DNA of 15,079 nt, from assembly GCA_002337215.1 (NCBI GenBank), contig DDFO01000036.1, forward strand, positions 26,917 to 41,995, read 5' to 3'. The DNA is from Phycisphaerales bacterium UBA1926. GTDB lineage: Bacteria > Planctomycetota > Phycisphaerae > Phycisphaerales > UBA1924. The translations under genes and the position numbers were made by a program. Under the pieces are notes generated by a model, which ran no database searches, had not been told where the DNA came from, and was given only the letters and a program-made list of their open reading frames with translations. Below are positions 1-8,905 of the stretch, in pieces. Within the stretch, counting starts at the first letter, position 1, and each line of letters starts with the position of its first letter.

Positions 1-560
1 GGGACACGCGGCGCGAGAAGGCGGTGCGTGTTGATGAGCACACCCCGGCGCTCGCGGATACGACCGATGCCCTCGACGGGATCGTCGATGCGTATAGGTG
101 ACTCGGCGAATCGGAAGGCCGGGCGATCGAGTCTCGCGAGCAGCCGCTGCGTCGTCTCCACACCGAGCCGACGCCACGACGCGAGTTCTGCGTCTGTCAC
201 CGGCTCCGATCGGTCTGGCGCATTCGGATGCAACACATGGAATTCAAAGGTCTGTCCGTCGGGTCCATCGACGATCCGCTCGGGCCAGAGCACGACCTCG
301 TAGTACGCCAGGTCCGACTCGCTCACCGGCCCGTCGTACACCCCAAGCGGGAGCTTCCCCGCGTCGTACGGGATGTTCCCGATCAGCATCCCAAACCCGA
401 TCGGCAACAGCAGCAACGGCTCGTACTTCTTTCGCACCGCCAGGTAGATGAACACCCCACCGACGGCGAGCATCACCCCGTTCGTCCAATGAAAATGCCC
501 AAACCCAGAGTCTGAAAGGTACGAGGTCAGCGTCGCCCAGATCATCGAGAGACTTTCCAT
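1..560 (-). CDS. mmdB: Sodium-pumping methylmalonyl-CoA/oxaloacetate decarboxylase beta subunit, N-terminal part (runs off left edge)
   Basis: The reading frame begins at an ATG at 560 (or the GTG directly before it at 563) and stays open to base 1, giving 186 visible residues. It starts 7 bases after the stop of the biotin carrier gene, so it is probably translationally coupled. A hydrophobic segment at about residues 28-42 is followed by YEPLLLLPIGFG (46-57) and GNIP (61-64), the N-terminal signature of the OadB/MmdB/GcdB family. These integral membrane subunits decarboxylate carboxybiotin and export sodium ions. What follows is odd. From about residue 65 to the window edge there are at least 120 polar residues with no membrane segment, where known family members normally enter their next helix within a few dozen residues. 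The frame is intact and codon use matches the neighbours, so this looks like a real insertion and not a frameshift. The C-terminal part lies outside the window. Substrate is inferred from the neighbouring genes. Confidence 0.88.
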   Translation of the reverse strand, partial: MESLSMIWATLTSYLSDSGFGHFHWTNGVMLAVGGVFIYLAVRKKYEPLLLLPIGFGMLIGNIPYDAGKLPLGVYDGPVSESDLAYYEVVLWPERIVDGPDGQTFEFHVLHPNAPDRSEPVTDAELASWRRLGVETTQRLLARLDRPAFRFAESPIRIDDPVEGIGRIRERRGVLINTHRLLAPRV

Positions 561-567
561 CACACCC

Positions 568-1002
568 TCACTCGAACTCGACGAGCACATCACCCATCCG
601 CACCGCCTTGCCAGCCTCGGCGCCGACCGACTTCACGGTCCCCGCGATGGGCGAGGCAACGGCCGACTCCATTTTCATCGCCTCCAGCACGAGCAGCGTG
701 TCGTTCACCTTCACGGCGTCACCCACCCTCACCGACACGCTCTGCACAGTCCCCGCGATCGGGCTCTTGACCTGCTTGCCATCGCCCCCAGCCGAAACCT
801 GCCCAGCCCCGGCTGCTGAGGCCGCAGCAGAAACCGGCGGCGGAACAAACCCGGGAGACGCCTCCATCGCGCCCCCCCTCTCGGATCCCGACGCAGAGAC
901 CGTCGCCCGACGCGTCGAGGCAACCGTCCCCTTCATCCCATCGTCGAGCATCTCAACCTCGACGTCGTAACCGACTCCCTCGACCGTGATCCGCATCTTC
1001 AT
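568..1002 (-). CDS. mmdC: Biotin carrier (gamma) subunit of methylmalonyl-CoA decarboxylase
   Basis: This 144-residue protein carries biotin between the carboxyltransferase and the membrane pump. The N-terminal 25 residues form a short beta-rich segment (MKMRITVEG) typical of these carriers. Residues about 36-75 are an Ala/Pro/Gly/Ser-rich flexible linker. Residues 76-144 are a complete biotinyl/lipoyl domain with the biotinylation motif EAMKMES at 107-113, so Lys110 should be biotinylated. The symmetric repeats SPIAGTV (80-86 and 117-123) on both sides of this lysine are typical of the fold. The start at 1002 is the first ATG, and Met3 is an alternative. No strong ribosome-binding site is visible near either; a GAGAAGGG lies about 12 bases upstream. 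The gene follows mmdD by 49 bases and precedes mmdB by 7. A fusion to a carboxylase is ruled out by its small size. Confidence 0.93.
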   Translation of the reverse strand: MKMRITVEGVGYDVEVEMLDDGMKGTVASTRRATVSASGSERGGAMEASPGFVPPPVSAAASAAGAGQVSAGGDGKQVKSPIAGTVQSVSVRVGDAVKVNDTLLVLEAMKMESAVASPIAGTVKSVGAEAGKAVRMGDVLVEFE

Positions 1003-1020
1003 TCCAACACCGTGCCCTTC

Positions 1021-1034
1021 TCGGCGATCGCCGA
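1021..1034. repeat. 14-base perfect palindrome in the mmdD-mmdC gap
   Basis: TCGGCGATCGCCGA reads the same on both strands and sits in the 49-base gap between two operon genes, just before the GAAGGG that is the only ribosome-binding-like sequence for mmdC. As RNA it could form a short hairpin there. A chance origin is possible, because GATC-centred GC-rich words are common in this DNA. Confidence 0.35.
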
Positions 1035-1051
1035 CACGCCATCACCCACCA

Positions 1052-1447
1052 TCACCGATGGGGACGGTGCGAGCCCATGACCACAACCCGTCCCTCCGTC
1101 ACCCACTGACGACCGCTCCGGTTCCCGAGCATCACGACCCGGTGCACCCGCGACCGTTGACCGAGAGCCGCCGCCACGGCCGCGGCGATCACCACGCGAT
1201 GCCGAGGGTCGATCGATGCGTCATTATCCACATCGTCCACTGCAGAAAGCACAGCCGGCTTACCGTCGTCCCGGCCCGAGAACAGCCGCACGATCTGGCC
1301 GATGACCAGCGCCAGCACGACAAGCGTCGCGAAGACCACAGAGATGCCCACGACGCTCAGCACCAGCGCCCCGGCAAAGTCCGAGCCGCTCCCACCAACC
1401 TCGACCATCGCACAAAGAACACGCTCGTTCATCCCCGCCGTCTCCAT
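1052..1447 (-). CDS. mmdD: Small membrane subunit (OadG-like, delta) of the sodium-pump decarboxylase
   Basis: This protein of about 131 residues has a single hydrophobic segment (residues about 25-50, containing VVGISVVFATLVVLAL). A charged linker follows, then a C-terminal block with IDPRHRVVIAAAVAAALG. That arrangement matches the OadG/MmdD family, in which one N-terminal membrane helix anchors a cytosolic tail that holds the carboxyltransferase and biotin carrier onto the membrane beta subunit. I chose the ATG at 1447, which overlaps the mmdA stop by one base (TGATG). A TTG directly upstream at 1450 is in frame but less likely, and the ATG at 1432 (Met6), preceded by GGAG, is a reasonable alternative. 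Sequence conservation in this family is low. The call therefore rests on the topology, the alanine-rich tail motif and the position between mmdA and mmdC, which is where this subunit sits in known decarboxylase operons. Confidence 0.82.
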   Translation of the reverse strand: METAGMNERVLCAMVEVGGSGSDFAGALVLSVVGISVVFATLVVLALVIGQIVRLFSGRDDGKPAVLSAVDDVDNDASIDPRHRVVIAAAVAAALGQRSRVHRVVMLGNRSGRQWVTEGRVVVMGSHRPHR

Positions 1448-3015
1448 CAAAGCGGTATCAGTCCGTGCTTCTTCTCCGGACGCAACTCTCGCTTCGTCCG
1501 CATCGTTTCCAGCGCCTTCGCGATGTATCCCCGTGTCGCGGCAGGCTCGATCACGCTGTCGATCATCCGGCGACCCGCAGCGACGTAGGGGCTTGCAAAC
1601 TTCTCGCGGTACAGCGCTGCGAATTCAGCCCGCGCCGCCGCTTTGTCCTCAGCTTCTTCGATCTCCTTGCGGAATATCACCTCGATCGCGCCCTCGGCAC
1701 CCATAACCGCGATCTCCGCTCCGGGCCAAGCCGCGACGGCGTCCGCGCCCAGATCCTTGCTGCTCATCGCGACATAGGCGCCGCCGTACGCCTTGCGCAG
1801 GATAATCGTCACCTTGGGTACCGTGCAGGCCGAGTACGCGAACAGCAACTTCGCCCCGTGCCGGATGATGCCGTGATACTCCTGCTCCACACCGGGAAGA
1901 AAACCGGGCACATCGACGAGCGTCACGATCGGGATATTGAAGGCGTTGCAGAATCGTACGAAGCGAGACCCCTTATCCGACGAGTCGATGTCGAGCACAC
2001 CCGCACGCTGTCCCGCGTTATTCGCAACGATGCCGACCGTCCGCCCGAGCACACGGCCGAAGCCGATAACGATATTGGGCGCAAAGTGGGCCTGGATCTC
2101 AAGGAAATCGCCCGCATCCACGATCCGTTCGATCACCGCGTGCACGTCGTACGGCTCCCGCGGGTTCACCGGCACGATCCCGTCCATCTCAGGGTCGTCA
2201 ACCACCAGCGGATCGACCTCAGTCTCAGGCGGGTCCTCCATGTTATTCGAAGGCAGAAACGTCAGCAGCTTCCGGCAGATCATCACCGCGTGCTCGTCGT
2301 CATCCGCCTCGAAGTGCACAACACCCGAATAATGGGTGTGCGTCAGCGTGCCGCCCAACTGTTCAGCGCTGATCTCCTCCCCGGTCACACTCCGGATCAC
2401 CTGAGGACCCGTTATGAACATCCGGGCCTTCTTGGTCTGGATGATGAAATCCGTCAGCGCGGGGCTGTACGCCGCACCGCCCGCGCACGGCCCACAGATC
2501 AGCGACACCTGCGGGACTACCCCTGACAGCAGCGTATTGTGAAAGAACACTCGGCCGTATGCCGCGAGGCTATCGATGCCCTCTTGGATCCTCGCGCCCC
2601 CCGAGTCATTGATGAATACGAACGGGCTCCCCGTTTTCAGCGAGGCTTTCATCATCTCGACGATCTTGTCGGAATGCACCTCACCCGCGGCCCCGCCCGC
2701 AACCGTGAAGTCCTGGCTCGCCACATGAACGAGACGGCCGTCCACAACGGCGCTGCCCGTCACCACTCCATCCGCGGGAAGGTCTTTGCCGTCCATCCCG
2801 AAATCCGTGCACCGATGCCGCGCAAACGCGTTTCGCTCAATGAACGAATCGGGGTCGGCGAGCAACGCGATCCGCTCCCTCGCCGTCAGCTTGCCGGACG
2901 CGTGCTGCTTCTCGATGCGCTTCTCGCCCCCGCCCGATTCGAGAGCCTGCAACCGCTCACGAAGGTCTTGGACCCGGCTCTCCATGGAGTGGCACGCCGC
3001 TGCTGTCGCCATCAT
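1447..3015 (-). CDS. mmdA: Carboxyltransferase (alpha) subunit of methylmalonyl-CoA decarboxylase / propionyl-CoA carboxylase beta-type
   Basis: This 522-residue protein has the length and two-domain crotonase-like fold of the MmdA/PccB family. It moves the carboxyl group between methylmalonyl-CoA and biotin. The N-terminal half holds FINDSGGARIQEG (134-146) and CGPCAGGAAYSPA (174-186), and the C-terminal half holds KAYGGAYVAMSSKDLGAD (408-425). These glycine pairs form the oxyanion holes for the acyl-CoA and biotin carbonyls. The protein ends in KKHGLIPL, close to the C-terminus usual for this family. The start at 3015 is supported by AAGGAG 8 bases upstream. The gene begins 13 bases after the epimerase stop and its own stop overlaps the next start. 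By sequence alone it could be the beta subunit of an ATP-dependent propionyl-CoA carboxylase. The adjacent OadG-like, biotin and OadB-like genes, and the absence of a biotin carboxylase, favour the sodium-pumping decarboxylase. Confidence 0.93.
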   Translation of the reverse strand: MMATAAACHSMESRVQDLRERLQALESGGGEKRIEKQHASGKLTARERIALLADPDSFIERNAFARHRCTDFGMDGKDLPADGVVTGSAVVDGRLVHVASQDFTVAGGAAGEVHSDKIVEMMKASLKTGSPFVFINDSGGARIQEGIDSLAAYGRVFFHNTLLSGVVPQVSLICGPCAGGAAYSPALTDFIIQTKKARMFITGPQVIRSVTGEEISAEQLGGTLTHTHYSGVVHFEADDDEHAVMICRKLLTFLPSNNMEDPPETEVDPLVVDDPEMDGIVPVNPREPYDVHAVIERIVDAGDFLEIQAHFAPNIVIGFGRVLGRTVGIVANNAGQRAGVLDIDSSDKGSRFVRFCNAFNIPIVTLVDVPGFLPGVEQEYHGIIRHGAKLLFAYSACTVPKVTIILRKAYGGAYVAMSSKDLGADAVAAWPGAEIAVMGAEGAIEVIFRKEIEEAEDKAAARAEFAALYREKFASPYVAAGRRMIDSVIEPAATRGYIAKALETMRTKRELRPEKKHGLIPL

Positions 3016-3028
3016 CGCACGTTCTCCT

Positions 3029-3469
3029 TCACGATCCCGCAGGACCCTCGCACAATTCAGTCAGCACACCCTTGCTCGCCTTGGGATGCAAAAACGCGAT
3101 CCGCTGATGATGCGCCCCGTCGCGCGGCGCCTCGTCGATCAGCCGAACACCATGCGCCTTGAGCTCCGCCAGCCTGGCATCGAGGCCCTCGACCGAGTAG
3201 GCGATGTGGTGAATCCCCTCACCCTTCTTCTCGATGAACTTGGCGACCGGGGAGTCGGTACTGGTCGGCTCGAGCAATTCCAAACGAACCGCCCCACCGC
3301 CTTCCTGAGCGGGGTCCCCGACCAGGAAGAACCCGACCCGTACTTTCTGATCCGGGACCTCCTCCACCGCCTCGAAGCGCGCGCCCAACGTGTCCTCGTA
3401 AAACGCGCGATGCTCGTCCAACGAACGAACCGCGATCCCGATGTGGTTAATCGCCTTCACGCCGATCAT
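3029..3469 (-). CDS. mce: Methylmalonyl-CoA epimerase
   Basis: This 146-residue protein is a member of the vicinal-oxygen-chelate metalloenzymes and converts the (R) and (S) forms of methylmalonyl-CoA into each other. That step is needed because the mutase and the decarboxylase use different stereoisomers. Two babab modules are visible: NHIGIAV at 8-14, LELLEP at 63-68, GEGIHHIAY at 83-91, and a C-terminal HPK...GVLTEL at 128-139. Likely metal ligands are His9, an acidic residue of LELLEP, His87 or His88, and Glu138, the spacing expected in this family. Length is normal. The ATG at 3469 overlaps the meaB stop (ATGA) and has AAGGAG 7 bases upstream, so translation is both coupled and independently supported. 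Lactoylglutathione lyase is a related fold but is excluded by context and by the epimerase-like motifs. Confidence 0.94.
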   Translation of the reverse strand: MIGVKAINHIGIAVRSLDEHRAFYEDTLGARFEAVEEVPDQKVRVGFFLVGDPAQEGGGAVRLELLEPTSTDSPVAKFIEKKGEGIHHIAYSVEGLDARLAELKAHGVRLIDEAPRDGAHHQRIAFLHPKASKGVLTELCEGPAGS

Positions 3470-4524
3470 CGTGCATCTCCTTCCGACCCAGAAAACGCAA
3501 CCGGCCCCGCCGGCTCGTCATCGGATCTCTGTGACTCGTTCCGAATACCCAAGCAAACAGCATCAACGAACGCACGCGCCGCGATCGGCGGCAAAATCCC
3601 CCCACTCGCCACGCGCTCAATAATCTGCGCCCTCGTCGGATCCTCACCGATCCCCGAGCGCGAGATCGCGTGCAGGCGATCATCCACAGCCGACCACATC
3701 CATCGCAACATCTGAGCCCGCCTTCGCGCCTCCAAGCGACCATCCGACCGCAACGCCCCAATCCGAGACTCGATCGTTTCCCACAGTTCGGCGATCCCGT
3801 CACCGGTGTGCGCACTGCAGGAGACAACCGGAACAGTCCAGTCCTCATCCCCCCCCGACATATGGACCGCCGCCCGGTAGGTCGCGAGGGCCCGTCTCGC
3901 CTCAGCCAACATCTCGCCGTCCGACTTGTTGACCGCGACCATGTCCGCGAGCTCGAGCAGCCCCCGCTTGATCCCCTGCAACTCGTCCCCCGCGCCCGGG
4001 ATCATCAGTGCCAGATAGAAGTCCGACATGTCCGCGACGGTGGTCTCAGACTGCCCCACCCCGACGGTTTCGATCAGCACGACGTCGAACCCGGCCGCCT
4101 CGCACGCGAGCATGCTCTCACGCGTCTTCGAGGCAACACCGCCCAGCGAGCCGGCGCTCGGCGATGGTCGCACAAACGCGTTCGGATCGACGCTTAGCCG
4201 CTCCATCCGCGTCTTGTCACCCAGAATGCTCCCGCCGCTCACCCCGCTCGAAGGATCGACCGCCAGCACCGCAACGCGATGCGCGCGTGCGGTCAGCATG
4301 CCACCGAGGCACTCGATGAAAGTGCTTTTGCCCGACCCGGGTGCTCCGGTGATACCGACGCGTATCGATCGCCCCGTGTGCGGCATCAGACAATCCAAGA
4401 GCCGCTCGGCCGCTTCCTGATGCCGCGGCGCGTTGGACTCGATCAGCGTGATCGCTCGTGACAGCGCCCCGCGATCGCCCGCGAGCAGGCCCTTCTCGAG
4501 GCTGGCAAGATCGACCCTGCTCAC
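3466..4524 (-). CDS. meaB: MeaB/ArgK-type GTPase, methylmalonyl-CoA mutase chaperone
   Basis: This 352-residue G3E-family P-loop GTPase binds methylmalonyl-CoA mutase. It gates delivery of adenosylcobalamin and protects or reactivates the mutase. Visible motifs are Walker [13 protein letters not shown] (57-68), the MeaB-specific [18 protein letters not shown] (90-107), ETVGVGQSE (152-160), the [15 protein letters not shown] stretch (177-191) and the guanine-specificity motif NKSD (199-202). A C-terminal helical part (residues about 265-345) matches the dimerisation extension. The GTG start at 4524 overlaps the mutase large-subunit stop as GTGA, which suggests co-translation with the protein it serves. 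No strong ribosome-binding site is visible besides a GAGGGG stretch upstream. The old name ArgK (arginine kinase) is a historical misassignment for this family. Confidence 0.95.
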   Translation of the reverse strand: MSRVDLASLEKGLLAGDRGALSRAITLIESNAPRHQEAAERLLDCLMPHTGRSIRVGITGAPGSGKSTFIECLGGMLTARAHRVAVLAVDPSSGVSGGSILGDKTRMERLSVDPNAFVRPSPSAGSLGGVASKTRESMLACEAAGFDVVLIETVGVGQSETTVADMSDFYLALMIPGAGDELQGIKRGLLELADMVAVNKSDGEMLAEARRALATYRAAVHMSGGDEDWTVPVVSCSAHTGDGIAELWETIESRIGALRSDGRLEARRRAQMLRWMWSAVDDRLHAISRSGIGEDPTRAQIIERVASGGILPPIAARAFVDAVCLGIRNESQRSDDEPAGPVAFSGSEGDAR

Positions 4525-6755
4525 GAGGTCTCACCCCTCATCCGGTGAGCGTCGGTTTCAACACCAAGGTCAAGATCGATATCCAACGCATCCGAGATCG
4601 TGCGCAGGAGTTGCATCGCCGCGTCAGCGATCACCGTGCCGGGGCCAAAGATCGCCGCCGCCCCAGCCGCACGCAGCTCGGCGTAATCCTGAGGCGGGAT
4701 CACGCCCCCCACGACGACGAGGATGTCGCTGCGCCCGAGTTCCGCAAGCGCGGCTCGCAGCGCGGGCACCAGCGTGAGGTGCCCGGCCGCGAGAGACGAA
4801 ACACCCACGATGTGCACATCGTTGTCAACCGCTTGCCGAGCGACCTCGTCGGGTGTCTGGAACAGCGGCCCGATGTCAACGTCGAATCCAAGATCCGCGA
4901 ATGCCGACGCGATGACTTTCTGTCCCCTGTCGTGCCCATCCTGACCCATCTTCGCGACCAGAATGCGCGGACGCCGTCCCTCCGTGGCTTCAAATCGGGA
5001 TGCCGATTCTCGCACGGCCTGAACCGAATGTGTCTGTGTTCCCATCTCTCGTCCATACACGCCCCGGACCGCCTGCGTGCGCGCCCGGTGACGTCCGAAG
5101 ACCTTCTCCATCGCCAGGCTCATCTCTCCCACAGTCGCGTGCGCTCGCGCCGCGTCAACACATGCCTCCAGCAGGTTCCCCTCACCAGATTCCGCAACAC
5201 GCGTCAACGCATCGAGGGCCGAGTCCGTCTGGGTCTGATCACGCTCTGCCCGCAGCACCCGGAGGCTCTCGATCTGCGCTCTGAGCACCTCGGCATTGTC
5301 GATCTTGCGCACGGCGAGGTCATCTTCGAGCTCAAGGCGGTGCGCATTCAGACCCACCACCGTCTGACGGCCCGAGTCGATGCGGGCCTGGGTCCGGGCC
5401 GCCGCTTCCTCGATCCGCATCTTGGGAATCCCTGCGTTGATGGCCTCGGCCATCCCGCCCAAGTCCTCCACCTCGCGGATGTGCGCACGGGCCCGGTCGG
5501 CGAGATCACGTGTCAATCGCTCAACGTAGTACGACCCGCCCCACGGGTCGACGACCCGGCAGGTGTCGGTCTCCTGCTGGAGAAACAATTGCGTGTTCCG
5601 GGCGATGCGGGCGCTGAACTCGCTGGGCAGCGCCAACGCCTCGTCGAGCGCATTGGTGTGCAGGCTCTGGGTATGTCCCTGCGTCGCCGCCATCGCCTCG
5701 ATGCACGTGCGCACAACATTGTTGAATGGGTCCTGGGCTGTCAGGCTCCAGCCGCTGGTCTGGCTGTGCGTCCTGAGACAGAGGCTCTTCGGGTTGCTCG
5801 CGCCGAAGCCTCGCACGATCTCGGCCCAGAGCAGACGCGCGGCCCGCAGCTTGGCGACTTCCATGAAGAAGTTCATCCCGATCGCCCAGAAGAACGAGAT
5901 CCTCGGGCAGAACGCGTCGGGATCAAGCCCGGCGTTGATGCCCGTGCGCACATACTCGATCCCGTCGGCGAGCGTGTACCCCAACTCCAGATCGGCGGTC
6001 GCGCCCGCCTCCTGCATGTGGTAGCCGGAGATCGAGATGCTGTTGAACTTGGGCATCCGCTCGCTCGTGTACCGAAAAATGTCGCCGATGATGCGCACGC
6101 TCGGCGTCGGCGGATAGATGTAGGTGTTGCGGACCATGAACTCCTTGAGGATGTCGTTCTGGATCGTGCCGCTGAGTAGCTCGGACGCGACGCCCTGCTC
6201 CTCGGCCGCGACGATATAGAGCGCCATCACCGGGAGTACCGCACCGTTCATCGTCATCGAGACGCTCATCTTGTCGAGCGGGATGCCATCGAAGAGTGTG
6301 CGCATGTCGCGGATTGAATCCACCGCGACTCCTGCCATGCCGACGTCGCCCGCGACGCGCGGATGGTCCGAGTCGTAGCCGCGGTGGGTCGCGAGATCGA
6401 AGGCGATGCTCAGACCCCGCTGGCCCGAGGCGAGGTTGCGGCGGTAGAACGCGTTGGATTCCTCAGCCGTTGAGTATCCCGCGTACTGCCGGATCGTCCA
6501 CGGCCGCATCGCGTACATGGTCGCGTAGGGGCCTCGGATGAACGGTGGCAGACCCGGCATCGTGTCGAGATCGTCGTAGCCTGCGACATCCTCGGCGAAG
6601 TACACCGGCCGGACCGGGATCTTCTCGGGGGTCTGCCAGAGAAGGCTCTCGGGATCGAACTCCTCTGAGATGCTGCTTTGCCAGCGGTCGGCGGTGTGCT
6701 TGTCTGTGTGCAAGGGCTCTAGCTCGACGGCCGCAAAGTCGGGGATGGTGGTCAC
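4521..6755 (-). CDS. mutB: Methylmalonyl-CoA mutase large (B12-binding, catalytic) subunit
   Basis: This 744-residue protein catalyses the adenosylcobalamin-dependent rearrangement of succinyl-CoA and (R)-methylmalonyl-CoA. Residues about 30-560 form the substrate TIM barrel: [13 protein letters not shown] (84-96), [19 protein letters not shown] (119-137), [10 protein letters not shown] (166-175) and [15 protein letters not shown] (241-255). Tyr91, Arg221 and His246 correspond to the residues that bind the carboxylate and thioester in known methylmalonyl-CoA mutases. The Tyr/Arg pair argues against isobutyryl-CoA mutase. Residues about 597-730 form the cobalamin domain with DGHDRG (606-611), so His608 is the lower cobalt ligand, followed by the expected GVSSL (651-655) and GGVIP (683-687). 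The start is GTG at 6755, with AAGGAG 7 bases upstream at 6763-6768, and it overlaps the mutA stop as GTGA. Length is normal. Confidence 0.97.
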   Translation of the reverse strand: MTTIPDFAAVELEPLHTDKHTADRWQSSISEEFDPESLLWQTPEKIPVRPVYFAEDVAGYDDLDTMPGLPPFIRGPYATMYAMRPWTIRQYAGYSTAEESNAFYRRNLASGQRGLSIAFDLATHRGYDSDHPRVAGDVGMAGVAVDSIRDMRTLFDGIPLDKMSVSMTMNGAVLPVMALYIVAAEEQGVASELLSGTIQNDILKEFMVRNTYIYPPTPSVRIIGDIFRYTSERMPKFNSISISGYHMQEAGATADLELGYTLADGIEYVRTGINAGLDPDAFCPRISFFWAIGMNFFMEVAKLRAARLLWAEIVRGFGASNPKSLCLRTHSQTSGWSLTAQDPFNNVVRTCIEAMAATQGHTQSLHTNALDEALALPSEFSARIARNTQLFLQQETDTCRVVDPWGGSYYVERLTRDLADRARAHIREVEDLGGMAEAINAGIPKMRIEEAAARTQARIDSGRQTVVGLNAHRLELEDDLAVRKIDNAEVLRAQIESLRVLRAERDQTQTDSALDALTRVAESGEGNLLEACVDAARAHATVGEMSLAMEKVFGRHRARTQAVRGVYGREMGTQTHSVQAVRESASRFEATEGRRPRILVAKMGQDGHDRGQKVIASAFADLGFDVDIGPLFQTPDEVARQAVDNDVHIVGVSSLAAGHLTLVPALRAALAELGRSDILVVVGGVIPPQDYAELRAAGAAAIFGPGTVIADAAMQLLRTISDALDIDLDLGVETDAHRMRGETS

Positions 6756-8905
6756 GAGATCGCTCCTTCCTCGTGCAGCAACTCGGTGAGTGTCGCGAGC
6801 ACATCGCAGCCCATGAACACGAATCGGTCGACACCGGCGTCGCGGAACTCCGATTCCGCGTCACCCGGTCGGCCCGCGAGCAGCACCGTGCGTGCACCCG
6901 CGGCGTGCAGCGCCGGCGCGAGCACGGGAACCAGTTCGAGGTAGCGATGGTCAGCGGCGCAGATCGCCGCGATATCGGCCCCGTGCTGCGTATGGACCTG
7001 CCGGAACGACTCGGCTGCGGCGTCAACGCCGCTTGCCGTCGCGGAGGTGTGGACCTCGAACCCGCCCGCTTCGAAGAACCCGGTCATGAAGTTTGCCCGG
7101 GCGGTGTACTCCGCGGGCGGACCGACAGCGACCAGGACAACCGTGGGCCTGTGTCCCCGCTCGTCATAGATCGCGTCGCTCGCGTCACGCATGGCCTCGA
7201 AGGGCTCTGCATAGGGGTGGGGCGCGAGCGGCTCGGTACGTTCCGGCGTTTCACGCTGATTGAGCGCCGTGCTCATTTCGAGGATGCACGCGCCCGCGTC
7301 TGCAGCGCACACGACCTGGTTCATCCGATCCATCGAGAACGCCGAGAGGCTTTCCTGAGAACCTCCCGAATCGCGTTTGATCTCGTCGAGCAAACGCGTC
7401 CTTGTTTCGCTGTGTTGCCGAGATTCGAGTCGCCTGGCAGACTCTTTGAGGACTTGCCTGTGATTATCCGGCTCACGCGGGGGCTGCTCCTCATGGAGCT
7501 GTGGGAACTCACTGACACCGGTGACGGCGTCCTTGCGTTTCGCGATGTTCCGCAGACGGGCCGAGTACGCCTCGGCGATCCACCCGCGGAGTGGGCCCTC
7601 TTCGAGCGCCGCGGGCATCCCGCCCGCTCGCTCGATGTCCTGCATCGTGCGCCATGCGGTCTTCGCGAGATCGTCGGTCAGGTGCTCCAGGTAGTACGAT
7701 CCGCCGGTGGGATCGATGACCCGATGCAGACTCGATTCACGCGAGAGGATGGTCTGAGTGTTCCGTGCGATCCGGCGCGACAGGACGCTCGGCCCACCGA
7801 TCGGCTCGTCGAACGGGACACTCAGCACCGAGTCCGCGCCGCCGACGGCGCCCGCGAAGCAGGCCGCAGTATTGCGGAGCATATTGATCCACGGGTCGCG
7901 ATGGGTCAGCGATCGGCGGGCCGTCCGGGTCTCGATGCGCATGACTCGTCCGGCGTCCGGAACACCGCAGCCTTTGAGGATTTCTGACCAGAGCCTGCGG
8001 GCCGCGCGGAGCTTGGCGATCGCGAGGAAGAAATTGGTCGAGAGACTGAACTGGAAGACGATCTGCCGGGCCGCACGATCGGGCGCGAGGCCGGCCCGCG
8101 TCATTGCACGCATGTAGGCAATCCCCGTGCTCATCGCGCACGCCAGGTCTTGCGCGGCGGTCGCGTTCGCATCGTGGTACGGCGCGGTGCTCACACGGAC
8201 GGCGGTCGAGCCCGGCAGATTCGAATCGGTCCAGGCGGCGAGAGTCCCGAGACGATCGAGCATGGTGCCGACTGATGCCGGGAGAACGCCGCTGCGCGCG
8301 AGTTCGGCGATCGGATCGGCATTGAATGCGAGACAGGCATCTTTGGGATCATCTCCCCGGCGGTCAAAGAGCGAGCGAGCGAGCCCCGCGATCTCGACGA
8401 ACGCATCGCCCGGGACGAATCCAAGAGTGATCATGCCGAGGTGGACACCCTTGAGCGCGCGATCGAGATCGTCCACCGTCGCCACAACCGCGCCCGCGGC
8501 AGAACCAGACGCCGTGGTGTGGGCATCGTTGGGCATCCCTTCATGGCTGACGCGGATGTTGATCGCGTCGGCTCCATGGATGAGATCGTCGAGGATCGCG
8601 GCGTTGAGCGCGGCAGGATCAGCTTCCGCCCGTTCCTCCCTGATCGACCATCCCTCGGTGACACAGCCGAGCGGGGTCGCCCCTCGGGTCCGCGGGTGCG
8701 CGCCGGGTGCGCCGGTCGGGTTGGACGAGTTGTCCCAGTCATCGCGGGTGTAGAGAGGCTGGATCTCGAGACCTTCGTACGTTCGCGATACGAGGCGTTT
8801 CTCGAACGGGACGCCCTTGAGATCACGGTCAACGGCGGCGCGCCACGCATCGCGGCTCGCGTCGGGCCATGGGTTTGCTCGATCGGTCGGCTGAGTTGCG
8901 GTCAT
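6752..8905 (-). CDS. mutA: Methylmalonyl-CoA mutase small (non-catalytic) subunit
   Basis: This 717-residue protein is a paralogue of the large subunit and forms the structural half of a heterodimeric mutase. The barrel half is recognisable ([46 protein letters not shown]). The C-terminal half has a cobalamin-domain-like fold, but the DxHxxG motif is absent. In its place, at about residues 595-606, is [12 protein letters not shown]. The equivalent of the large subunit's RQYAGYST substrate motif is also missing. Both losses are normal for MutA-type subunits, so this is not a decayed gene. The ATG at 8905 has a GAGGTG ribosome-binding site about 6-8 bases upstream that lies within a small inverted repeat. 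It is the first gene of the mutase/decarboxylase operon, preceded by an AT-rich gap of 133 bases. Confidence 0.93.
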   Translation of the reverse strand: MTATQPTDRANPWPDASRDAWRAAVDRDLKGVPFEKRLVSRTYEGLEIQPLYTRDDWDNSSNPTGAPGAHPRTRGATPLGCVTEGWSIREERAEADPAALNAAILDDLIHGADAINIRVSHEGMPNDAHTTASGSAAGAVVATVDDLDRALKGVHLGMITLGFVPGDAFVEIAGLARSLFDRRGDDPKDACLAFNADPIAELARSGVLPASVGTMLDRLGTLAAWTDSNLPGSTAVRVSTAPYHDANATAAQDLACAMSTGIAYMRAMTRAGLAPDRAARQIVFQFSLSTNFFLAIAKLRAARRLWSEILKGCGVPDAGRVMRIETRTARRSLTHRDPWINMLRNTAACFAGAVGGADSVLSVPFDEPIGGPSVLSRRIARNTQTILSRESSLHRVIDPTGGSYYLEHLTDDLAKTAWRTMQDIERAGGMPAALEEGPLRGWIAEAYSARLRNIAKRKDAVTGVSEFPQLHEEQPPREPDNHRQVLKESARRLESRQHSETRTRLLDEIKRDSGGSQESLSAFSMDRMNQVVCAADAGACILEMSTALNQRETPERTEPLAPHPYAEPFEAMRDASDAIYDERGHRPTVVLVAVGPPAEYTARANFMTGFFEAGGFEVHTSATASGVDAAAESFRQVHTQHGADIAAICAADHRYLELVPVLAPALHAAGARTVLLAGRPGDAESEFRDAGVDRFVFMGCDVLATLTELLHEEGAIS

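Noticed and set aside
1448..1450. TTG start for mmdD
   Set aside because: The ATG directly after it overlaps the mmdA stop as TGATG, a common coupling arrangement, and ATG is preferred over TTG.
4458..6179. Long open frame of 573 codons on the plus strand
   Set aside because: It lies antisense to mutB, whose motifs are complete. It has no recognisable domain and is rich in Arg/His/Asp as expected for a shadow of GC-rich coding DNA.
4521..6755. Isobutyryl-CoA or ethylmalonyl-CoA mutase in place of methylmalonyl-CoA mutase
   Set aside because: Tyr91 and Arg221 match methylmalonyl-CoA mutase, and the epimerase, MeaB and decarboxylase neighbours fit that pathway.
6545..7987. Plus-strand open frame of 480 codons
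   Set aside because: Antisense to mutA with no recognisable motif and no ribosome-binding site pattern; a shadow frame.
6752..8905. mutA as a decayed mutase because it lacks the cobalamin-binding DxHxxG motif
   Set aside because: Loss of this motif is the normal state of the small subunit of heterodimeric mutases. The frame is intact and it overlaps mutB.
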